Assembly: GCA_964491015.1 (NCBI GenBank)
Contig: CAZBEY010000097.1
Coordinates: 1 to 5,735, forward strand
DNA length: 5,735 nt
Origin: JADFRD01 sp964491015
GTDB lineage: Bacteria; Fidelibacterota; Marinisomatia; Marinisomatales; TCS55
Reading direction: 5' to 3'
The notes beneath the pieces are model-generated. The model made no database searches, was not told where the DNA came from, and saw only the letters and a program-made list of their open reading frames with translations. Position numbers and translations under genes: made by a program. The stretch's first letter is position 1; each line of letters begins with the position of its first letter. Of the stretch, positions 1 to 5,735 are shown piece by piece.

Positions 1-2330
1 CCAAAATGCACGGGATCGCCATAACTGACATATTTTTTGTCAGGATACTCATGGTCTTGTAGCTCTTCATTCCAAATGGGTTCTAAACCAAAATAAAAAC
101 CTCGGGTGGCATAGCGGACATCCAGAATATTTTTTCCCCAAAGTTTGACTGACCAGCGACCAAAATCATAGCCTGCATGTCCGTTCAATAGCTGGTACGG
201 ATCAGATATTTCGTCGTGGCTGTCAGAAAAATAAAATTTGTCTTTTCCTGTAATCTCCAATCGACAAAAGATTCCTTTGTCATTTGCATAATCCATTGCA
301 GCGCTGAATGAATATTTTGGTGCATGAGCGGCGGCACGATCTCCCAATATTGTTGTAACCTCCGATGCCGTTTTGAATCTGAATGCATCAATATGTGTAT
401 TTAATAATCCGACTGATCCGGACAGCGAAAAGGCTGAATTCAATTTATATAATCCATCCACCTCGAGTCCCCTCAATGATCCGGTAGTAGCATTTGAAGT
501 ATAGTACACAAAACTGTTTGGGTCTCCCTCCTGTTGTTGACTTGAAATCGAAACCTGCTGGTCCTGGCGATTGGCGAAAAACAGAGCTAAATGGAAAATT
601 GATTTGTCAGTGTAATACCGGAGTCCCGTCTCATAGTTAACCATATATTCAGGATCATAGGGACGATTTTCAACCGATAGGTAAGGATGCTGATTCACAC
701 CGCCTGCCTTATATCCACGTGATATACTTCCGTATATATTCAACTCCTCATTCACAAAATACTGCAGAGCCAGTTTTCCGCCCAAAAGATCATGTTGAAC
801 TTGGTAGGAAATGGTATCCAAGGGAACATAATCAGACACACTCCAGTCGTAAGTACTTGCAGTGCCAAAATATGCAATATCATTTTTCTCTTTTCGAAAA
901 TTGGTTCGGAATATCAGCTTATCAGATATTTGTTTATCTATCTGACCATAAATAGCAGAAACACGAAAATCAAATTCACCTGCTGCCAATGAAGCGTCAC
1001 CGCCATAAAGATAACCGATTGCATTATCTTTTTCATCCAGCGATTTGGTAAAATATCCCACAACAATATCACCATAGTTTACCCGCGCCTCAATCGTTTG
1101 ATTTATGCGAGTCCTTGCAGTACTATCGAAGAATTCATAATGCCAATAAGTTTCATTCGGATCAAAATGATATGGCTCCTGCAGCCAATAATCATCATTT
1201 CCCCAATCGCCGTCATAGGCGTGGATCAAGTCTGTCACCGATTGAGATGCAATAAATGTCGCATTCATTCTATTTTTCATATAATTCGCTCGCAATGAAT
1301 AGGCATTTGTTTCCTGCTTATCCCAACCTTGCTGGTTGGTGTAAGTCATAAAATCCTTATTGTTATCCGGCGCCCATGCATCATATTTATTATCCAAGAC
1401 AGTCCGAAATGATGTTAATATTGCGTTAAAATTTTCGGTAGGTTTAATGAGTAATTTTTCCCGGATGATATTTTCCTTCCTGCCATTTGTGTTTGTTTTA
1501 TTTAAATAAGTATTTTCTCTGAAGCCATCAGCCGATCCGGATTCAAAAGCGACTCTTAATGCAAATGGATCACCAAGGGGAATATTAACCATACCGTTTA
1601 ATCGTCGAATATTATCCATCCCGCCGGTCAATTTTATATCAGTGGTAAATGCATCGGCGGGATCCATTGACTTCATATATATCAAACCGGCTAGTGAATT
1701 GGGTCCAAAAATAGATGATTGAGGACCCTTAAACACTTCGATTTGCTCCAGATCATAAAGAAGTCCGGCCATACCCATTCCGCTTAAATCAATATCATCA
1801 ATTACAAAGCCTACTGAAAAATTAGGTGGTCCTTCCGCAAAATAATGGCTCCGTTCACCTATACCTCGAATTTGAAAATATCTGGGACGGCTTGTTCCGC
1901 CGGCAGCATTCATATTCGGAATTGTTTCCATCACATCCTGAAATTGATTCCCATCCCTTCCCTTGATGGTTTCAGTACCCAATACCGTCACACTTGAAGT
2001 TGATCTTTGTAACGTTTCTGCTGTCAATCCCGCCTTGACGATAATTTCGTCACTTTTTAATACAGCCACTTGCATTTGGACTTCCATGCCATCGTTTGCT
2101 GGAATAGTCATTTTTTCATAACCTATATGGGAAAACGTCAGTTCATCTCCCCCCTGCGAATCAATGGAAAATCTGCCGCGCTCATCTGTTGATGTTCCTG
2201 AAGATTCACTTGTTATGTTTACCCCGATGATGGGCTGATTGGTTTCAGCATCGACAACTAATCCATTGATTTGTGGGTATATCAATGCAGATGAAAAAAG
2301 AAGAAGTGTAAGGTAAGTAATGTGTTTCAT
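1..2330 (-). CDS. TonB-dependent outer-membrane receptor, TPP-riboswitch controlled, predicted thiamin or thiamin-precursor uptake (3' end cut by window)
   Basis: The frame is open without interruption from the ATG at 2330-2328 to the window edge, giving 776 full codons. Residues 1-20 look like a signal peptide (MKHITYLTLLLFSSALIYPQ). Residues ~21-90 match a carboxypeptidase-regulatory-like domain (GLVVDAETNQPIIGVNI, then TDERGRFSI). DEIIV at 94-98 is a likely TonB box. The plug covers ~100-225, with FQIRG (R155) and IEVFKGPQSSIFG (GPQ at 202-204). The rest is a 22-strand-type barrel, with SRGYKAGG at 537-544 and YDPEYMVNYETGLRYY at 558-573, both typical of TonB receptors. The last residues, YGDPVHFG, match the usual approach to the final strand, so only about 10 residues should be missing. 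Receptors of this family import scarce ligands across the outer membrane using TonB-ExbBD energy. The substrate prediction rests on the TPP riboswitch upstream, not on the protein itself. The ATG is chosen because of the signal peptide and the AGGA 6 nt upstream. Confidence 0.95.
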   Translation of the reverse strand, partial: MKHITYLTLLLFSSALIYPQINGLVVDAETNQPIIGVNITSESSGTSTDERGRFSIDSQGGDELTFSHIGYEKMTIPANDGMEVQMQVAVLKSDEIIVKAGLTAETLQRSTSSVTVLGTETIKGRDGNQFQDVMETIPNMNAAGGTSRPRYFQIRGIGERSHYFAEGPPNFSVGFVIDDIDLSGMGMAGLLYDLEQIEVFKGPQSSIFGPNSLAGLIYMKSMDPADAFTTDIKLTGGMDNIRRLNGMVNIPLGDPFALRVAFESGSADGFRENTYLNKTNTNGRKENIIREKLLIKPTENFNAILTSFRTVLDNKYDAWAPDNNKDFMTYTNQQGWDKQETNAYSLRANYMKNRMNATFIASQSVTDLIHAYDGDWGNDDYWLQEPYHFDPNETYWHYEFFDSTARTRINQTIEARVNYGDIVVGYFTKSLDEKDNAIGYLYGGDASLAAGEFDFRVSAIYGQIDKQISDKLIFRTNFRKEKNDIAYFGTASTYDWSVSDYVPLDTISYQVQHDLLGGKLALQYFVNEELNIYGSISRGYKAGGVNQHPYLSVENRPYDPEYMVNYETGLRYYTDKSIFHLALFFANRQDQQVSISSQQQEGDPNSFVYYTSNATTGSLRGLEVDGLYKLNSAFSLSGSVGLLNTHIDAFRFKTASEVTTILGDRAAAHAPKYSFSAAMDYANDKGIFCRLEITGKDKFYFSDSHDEISDPYQLLNGHAGYDFGRWSVKLWGKNILDVRYATRGFYFGLEPIWNEELQDHEYPDKKYVSYGDPVHF

Positions 2331-2335
2331 TGTTT

Positions 2336-2414
2336 TTCCTACGCTGGCATTATCCAGATCAGGTTTAAGGGTGTTATCTCAGCAATTCCATCTTAGTCGG
2401 AATAGCACCCCGTT
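2336..2414 (-). promoter_or_regulatory. TPP riboswitch (THI element)
   Basis: Read on the minus strand, this stretch carries every conserved part of a thiamin pyrophosphate aptamer. P2 is GGGTG (2410-2406) paired with CACCC (2373-2369). P3 is ATTCC (2403-2399) paired with GGAAT (2389-2385). The CTGAGA junction lies at 2382-2377. P4 is CCT (2363-2361) paired with AGG (2340-2338). P5 is CTGG (2357-2354) paired with CCAG (2347-2344), closing an ATAATG loop. P3 is short, with no insertion. TPP binding is known to switch off downstream thiamin synthesis or transport genes. Here the element ends about 6 nt before the receptor ATG, which leaves no room for a terminator and points to translational control. 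A short P1 directly flanking the core is not obvious. Confidence 0.97.
2337..2340 (-). promoter_or_regulatory. Ribosome binding site embedded in the aptamer P4 strand
   Basis: AGGA lies 6 nt before the receptor ATG and is the only good Shine-Dalgarno match there. Its AGG is also the 3' strand of riboswitch helix P4 (partner CCT at 2363-2361). When TPP stabilises the aptamer, the ribosome site would be base-paired directly, without a separate sequestering stem. Confidence 0.75.
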
Positions 2415-2501
2415 CGATGGTTAAAATTAAGTTAATTCTCGAAACAATGATAGAACATTTGGATGATTCGAGGTAACATGACTTTTTGCAGTGTCCATCA
2501 T

Positions 2502-2510
2502 ATTATAGCA
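2502..2510 (-). promoter_or_regulatory. Extended -10 promoter for the receptor transcript
   Basis: Minus-strand TGCTATAAT combines a perfect -10 hexamer (TATAAT, 2507-2502) with the TGn extension. The region 17 nt further upstream is A-rich and has no good -35 box, which fits an extended -10 promoter. Transcription would begin near 2495 and give a leader of about 165 nt that contains the inverted-repeat arm and the complete TPP riboswitch. If the host uses a Bacteroidota-type sigma factor (-33 TTTG / -7 TAnnTTTG), this match would mean less. Confidence 0.55.
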
Positions 2511-2545
2511 AGCCCATATTGGTGTTTTTTCTATTTTTGATATAA

Positions 2546-2571
2546 CCCCCTTGCCCCCTTTGACAAGGGGG
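2546..2571. repeat. REP-like GC-rich palindrome
   Basis: CCCCCTTG (2546-2553) is the exact inverse complement of CAAGGGGG (2564-2571). A second CCCCCTT (2554-2560) offers an alternative hairpin with AAGGGGG (2565-2571) and a TGAC loop. The block stands out sharply from the AT-rich surroundings. Its form resembles the dispersed extragenic palindromes seen between genes in many bacterial genomes. It lies between divergent genes, so it does not sit at the 3' end of either, and no T-run follows on the plus strand. A terminator is therefore unlikely. Whether it is repeated elsewhere in the genome cannot be seen here. Confidence 0.6.
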
Positions 2572-2821
2572 AATTCATGGACAAACCATTCAACCTTTTA
2601 CCTCACTCTTTGGTTGTTTATGAAAAATCACAAGGTCAGAAGACCTCATTCAATCAAATTATATAAAATTATTGAGATTGACCAATGCATTGATTTCACA
2701 TCTGCTTTCCATTCACCAATTACCAGCACCGCTCCACCTGTTACATATTACAGCTCACCAATCCCTTGATAAGCAATGAATTTCCTGTCTATCTTATGTG
2801 ATAATAAATTAAGGAATCCTG
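2572..2821. other. Non-coding intergenic stretch upstream of the OPT operon
   Basis: No credible gene is seen in this 250-bp AT-rich segment. It contains two small dyads that could be protein-binding sites or chance. One is a 5-bp-arm hairpin, AGGTC-AGAA-GACCT (2633-2646). The other is the perfect 10-bp palindrome CAATGCATTG (2683-2692). A C-rich, purine-poor patch (about 2700-2765) contains two copies of CACCAAT but no clear structure. The candidate promoter of the OPT operon lies at the right end. No riboswitch was recognised on the plus strand. Confidence 0.6.
2766..2795 (+). promoter_or_regulatory. Candidate sigma70-type promoter for the OPT-deaminase operon
   Basis: TTGATA (2766-2771, five of six to the -35 consensus) is followed after 18 nt by TATCTT (2790-2795, four of six to the -10 consensus). 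The leader would be about 20 nt and would contain the AAGGA ribosome site at 2811-2815. A second possible -10, TGTGATAAT (2797-2805), would start transcription inside the ribosome site and is less likely. This is a modest consensus match. Confidence 0.4.
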
Positions 2822-4690
2822 ATGTCTAACGCCAAACCATTGCCAGAAATAACGATCAAAGCACTTTTATTGGGAATTATCCTTTCCATGATTCTTGCAG
2901 GAGCAAACGCCTATTTGGGGCTTTTTGCAGGAATGACGGTGTCTGCTTCAATCCCGGCAGCGGTTATTTCCATGGGTGTTTTATCTTTATTTAAAAAGTC
3001 CAATATTTTAGAGAACAATATTGTTCAGACGGCTGCATCTGCAGGAGAATCTCTGGCAGCCGGCGTTATTTTTACTATTCCTGCTTTGGTGCTGATGGGT
3101 TATTGGGAAGCATTTGACTATGTAGAAGTTGCCAAAATCGCTGCCATTGGCGGTGTTATTGGCGTCCTTTTTACAATACCATTGCGAAGAGCGCTAATTG
3201 TTACGGCAAAGCTACAGTATCCTGAAGGAATTGCGACTGCTGAAATTTTAAAAGCCGGCGAAGATGCAAGAAACAAAGAAAATACTGATGCTGCTGGAGG
3301 CTTAAAAACAATCGCTATTTCCGGACTCGCAGGCGGTCTAATGAAAATTTGTCAGCAGGGCTTTACCATGTGGACGGCTGCGAAAGAAGGTGCAATCACT
3401 TTTGGTAATTCCATCTTTGGTCTCGGTACCGACCTTTCCCCTGCCCTCATTGCCGTGGGATTTATCGTCGGCAGAAACATTGGTATTCTTGTCGTTGCCG
3501 GTGGGCTCATTTCCTGGGTAGTTGCGATCCCAATATATTCCGCTGTTAACGGTTTTGAAGGAAGTGCATTGGATGCCGCTTATGATATTTGGAATGCAAA
3601 GATTAGATACATGGGTGTTGGCGCCATGGTGGTGGGTGGAATCTGGTCCCTCATAAAATTGTTCAAACCATTGATTATTGGGATCAAAGCCAGCCTGGAT
3701 GCTGTAAAACATGCCAATAGCGGCGGTGATGTGCCCAGAGAGGAAAAAGATATTCCCATTACTTATGTAGGACTCGTATTACTGTTCATGCTTATACCTG
3801 TATTTTTATTATATATTGGTATTCTCAAAACAATCGGCATTGCTGTATTACTGACAATTGTTATGGCAATTTTCGGCTTTTTCTTTTCCGCTATTGCTGC
3901 TTACATGGCCGGTGTTGTCGGATCTTCGAATAATCCCATTTCCGGCGTAACGATTGCAACCATTCTTTTTTCTTCATTATTATTGCTTGCATTGCTCGGA
4001 GCTGATTCAGGTGTAGGCGCCGCCGGCGCCATCATGGTGGGAGCTATTGTATGTTGTGCTGCTGCCATTGGCGGAGATAATATGCAAGACTTGAAAACGG
4101 GATACATTGTGGGTGCCACACCCTGGAAACAGCAGGTCATGCAAATCGTCGGAACCATCAGCGCTGCCATTGTACTTGGGCTTGTTTTGGATATTCTTCA
4201 CTCCGCATACGTTATTGGGTCACCCACATTATCTGCCCCACAAGCAACACTGATGAAATCTGTTGCTGACGGTGTATTCTCCGGTAATCTCCCTTGGAAT
4301 TTTATTTACATCGGTGCTTTCGTTGCCGTTCTTATTATTCTCATGGATATTATCCAGGAAAAGCGCAGTTCGGACTTTCGCATTCCTGTATTGGCAGTTG
4401 CAGTTGGTATTTATCTACCTATCGAATTAACCGTCCCCATTTTTATCGGTGGTATGATTAACGATTTCGGGAAACAAACCGGTGGTTCAAAAGCTTCCGC
4501 AAAGAAAGGTCTATTATTAGCCAGCGGACTTATTACAGGCGAAGCGCTCATGGGAATTCTGGTTGCAATCCCAATATTTATCACAGGTAATAAAGATTGG
4601 TGGCCTGCTATTCAAGGATTTGACTGGCTGGGACCCGTTGCTTTTCTCGGTGTAATTTTTTGGATATTCAAAACGGTGATTAAAAAATGA
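2822..4690 (+). CDS. OPT-family transporter (oligopeptide / metal-chelate type), inner membrane
   Basis: This 622-residue, strongly hydrophobic polytopic protein has the marks of the prokaryotic OPT superfamily. These include an N-terminal segment with GANAYLGLFAGMTVSASIPA, the motif YPEGIATAEIL (133-143), NNPISGVTIATIL (370-382) and GGDNMQDLKTGYIVGATP (417-434). Charged loops alternate with many membrane spans, and the length is usual for bacterial members. OPT proteins are secondary, cation-coupled importers. Characterised members carry oligopeptides or metal complexes, but the substrate of bacterial members is mostly unknown and cannot be read from this sequence. The ATG at 2822 is supported by AAGGA 6 nt upstream and by a short polar N-terminus before the first membrane span. 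The stop codon overlaps the start of the following deaminase (ATGA, 4687-4690). The gene is divergent from the TPP-controlled receptor and has no riboswitch of its own. Confidence 0.93.
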   Translation: MSNAKPLPEITIKALLLGIILSMILAGANAYLGLFAGMTVSASIPAAVISMGVLSLFKKSNILENNIVQTAASAGESLAAGVIFTIPALVLMGYWEAFDYVEVAKIAAIGGVIGVLFTIPLRRALIVTAKLQYPEGIATAEILKAGEDARNKENTDAAGGLKTIAISGLAGGLMKICQQGFTMWTAAKEGAITFGNSIFGLGTDLSPALIAVGFIVGRNIGILVVAGGLISWVVAIPIYSAVNGFEGSALDAAYDIWNAKIRYMGVGAMVVGGIWSLIKLFKPLIIGIKASLDAVKHANSGGDVPREEKDIPITYVGLVLLFMLIPVFLLYIGILKTIGIAVLLTIVMAIFGFFFSAIAAYMAGVVGSSNNPISGVTIATILFSSLLLLALLGADSGVGAAGAIMVGAIVCCAAAIGGDNMQDLKTGYIVGATPWKQQVMQIVGTISAAIVLGLVLDILHSAYVIGSPTLSAPQATLMKSVADGVFSGNLPWNFIYIGAFVAVLIILMDIIQEKRSSDFRIPVLAVAVGIYLPIELTVPIFIGGMINDFGKQTGGSKASAKKGLLLASGLITGEALMGILVAIPIFITGNKDWWPAIQGFDWLGPVAFLGVIFWIFKTVIKK

Positions 4691-5735
4691 GAATCACCAA
4701 ATCACTCCTCCAACGCATTCCAAAAGTAGAGCTGCACTGTCATCTTGATGGAAGCCTTCGCCTAGAAACTATTTTGGATTTGGCTCAGAAAGATAAAATT
4801 ACGCTTCCTGCATCAAATATTGACGATCTGAAAAAAATCCTTGTTTTAGGCAACACCCGGGGATCACTGGAGGATTATCTGGCTCGCTTTGATATAACAT
4901 TAAGCGTCATGCAGACACCGGATAATCTTGAGAGATGCGCCTATGAATTGATTGAAGATGTATCAAAAGAAAATGTCCGTTATATTGAAATCCGCTACTC
5001 TCCTATTCTCCATAATCAATACGATATGACGCTTGCAGATTCCATTAATGCTGTTCGAGCAGGATTAAAAAGAGCCGAAAATGATTTTGGTGTTAAGTCA
5101 GGCATTATCGTATGTGGAATTCGAAATATTTCCGCAGAAGTTTCACTAAAACTAGCCGATCTAACGGTACGTTATAAAAATAAAGGTGTAGTGGGATACG
5201 ATCTCGCCGGCGCTGAAGAGAATTTCCCCGCAAAAGACCATCGGGAAGCATTCTATATGATTTTAAATAATAATATTAATGCTACGATCCACGCCGGTGA
5301 AGCATTCGGACCGTCATCGATTCATCAGGCGATCCATTATTGCGGCGCCCATCGAATCGGACATGGTACGAGATTAAAGGAAGATAAAGATTTAATGAAA
5401 TACATTATTGATCATCGTATTCCACTGGAAATATGTCTTACGTCCAACTGGCAAACAAAATCCATTCGATCATTGAAATACCACCCTATCAAATATTATT
5501 ATAATCAGGGAATTCGAGTTACTTTAAATACCGATAATCGTCTGATGTCCGGAACGACATTAACAGATGAATTTCTTCTATCCAGGAAATTATTTGGCTT
5601 TGACCTCCATGATTTCAGAGAAATGACAATTTTTGCAATGAAGAGTGCATTTATGCACCATGATGAACGGAAAATGATGATCAAGAATATTGCAGAAGAG
5701 TTGGAGTTAGAATTCGGGTTGAAACCTGAATATAT
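4687..5735 (+). CDS. add: Adenosine deaminase family amidohydrolase (3' end cut by window)
   Basis: The 349 visible codons are uninterrupted and already near the family's usual length of about 340-350, so only a few residues are likely missing. It is a zinc TIM-barrel hydrolase. The first metal motif is VELHCHLDGS (H17, H19). IHAGEAFG supplies zinc ligand H202 and catalytic E205. HRIGHG supplies catalytic H226. LNTDNRLMS supplies zinc ligand D283. The position of the substrate-binding Asp next to it in mouse ADA (D296) is Asn (N284) here, a form I recall from bacterial relatives. The predicted reaction is adenosine plus water to inosine plus ammonia in cytosolic purine salvage. Aminodeoxyfutalosine deaminase (futalosine menaquinone pathway) and other aminopurine deaminases in the same family are real alternatives. 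The start ATG overlaps the OPT stop as ATGA with no strong Shine-Dalgarno, which suggests translational coupling in one operon. Confidence 0.9.
   Translation, partial: MRITKSLLQRIPKVELHCHLDGSLRLETILDLAQKDKITLPASNIDDLKKILVLGNTRGSLEDYLARFDITLSVMQTPDNLERCAYELIEDVSKENVRYIEIRYSPILHNQYDMTLADSINAVRAGLKRAENDFGVKSGIIVCGIRNISAEVSLKLADLTVRYKNKGVVGYDLAGAEENFPAKDHREAFYMILNNNINATIHAGEAFGPSSIHQAIHYCGAHRIGHGTRLKEDKDLMKYIIDHRIPLEICLTSNWQTKSIRSLKYHPIKYYYNQGIRVTLNTDNRLMSGTTLTDEFLLSRKLFGFDLHDFREMTIFAMKSAFMHHDERKMMIKNIAEELELEFGLKPEY

Larger units (their letters stand above)
2327..2450 (-). repeat. Inverted repeat enclosing the riboswitch and covering the start codon
   Basis: On the minus strand, TCATTGTTT (2450-2442) is perfectly complementary over 9 nt to AAACAATGA (2335-2327), which contains the receptor AUG. 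In RNA the two arms would form a helix around the whole TPP aptamer. The 3' arm starts two nucleotides after P4 (A2337 and A2336 unpaired), and the 5' arm lies about 28 nt upstream of P2. The pairing is seen in the sequence. Its role as an extended P1-like stem or start-codon mask is inference. Nine A/U-rich pairs with this spacing could also be chance. Confidence 0.5.

Noticed and set aside
185..391. Minus-strand open frame of 68 codons
   Set aside because: It lies in another frame of the receptor gene, whose own frame is continuous and recognisable here.
719..1298. Three plus-strand open frames (719-955, 792-992, 1098-1298)
   Set aside because: All lie antisense within the intact TonB-dependent receptor and have no family resemblance or ribosome sites.
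1..2330. Receptor as a frameshifted pseudogene
   Set aside because: Reading the whole minus strand from 2330 to the window edge shows no internal stop or frame change, and plug and barrel motifs are in order. The missing stop is only due to the window edge.
2546..2571. Palindrome as a rho-independent terminator
   Set aside because: It sits between the 5' ends of divergent genes, and there is no T-run after the stem on the plus strand. It would also lie upstream of the proposed receptor promoter.
2551..2769. Open frame of 72 codons on the plus strand in the intergenic region
   Set aside because: It begins with TTG inside the palindrome, has no ribosome site, and its translation is low-complexity with no recognisable family. 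It is most likely chance.
3338..4201. Minus-strand open frames (3338-3712, 3901-4170, 4007-4201)
   Set aside because: They are antisense to the OPT transporter, whose reading frame and family motifs are unambiguous across this stretch.

Overview
This window holds two divergently oriented transcription units separated by a 491-bp intergenic region. On the minus strand is a nearly complete TonB-dependent outer-membrane receptor (1-2330, about 777 codons visible, cut just before its C-terminal residues). On the plus strand are an OPT-family inner-membrane transporter (2822-4690) and an adenosine deaminase-like amidohydrolase (4687-5735, cut near its end), joined by an ATGA stop/start overlap. 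The organism is most likely a Gram-negative bacterium of the FCB group (Bacteroidota and relatives such as Marinimicrobia, Ignavibacteria or Calditrichota). The reasons are the carboxypeptidase-regulatory-like N-terminal domain on the receptor, moderately AT-rich DNA and the style of the proteins. The exact lineage cannot be fixed from the sequence alone.

The clearest regulatory element is a TPP (thiamin pyrophosphate) riboswitch on the minus strand (about 2336-2414), directly in front of the receptor. All the conserved parts are visible: P2, P3, the CTGAGA junction, P4, P5 and the ATAATG loop. The receptor is therefore predicted to import thiamin, a thiamin phosphate or a thiamin precursor across the outer membrane, and to be shut off when TPP is plentiful. 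There is almost no room for a separate expression platform. The Shine-Dalgarno AGGA is itself the 3' strand of aptamer helix P4. In addition, a perfect 9-nt inverted repeat encloses the aptamer and covers the AUG. An extended -10 promoter about 165 nt upstream of the start codon completes the leader.

The rest of the intergenic region holds a GC-rich REP-like palindrome (2546-2571), a few weak dyads and a candidate sigma70-type promoter for the plus-strand operon. That operon carries no riboswitch. OPT transporters move oligopeptides or metal chelates, and the deaminase would turn adenosine (or a related aminopurine nucleoside) into inosine plus ammonia. The ATGA overlap suggests coupled translation, so the deaminase may process something brought in by the transporter. 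Whether this pair is functionally tied to the thiamin-regulated receptor, for example with OPT as the inner-membrane partner, is an open inference.
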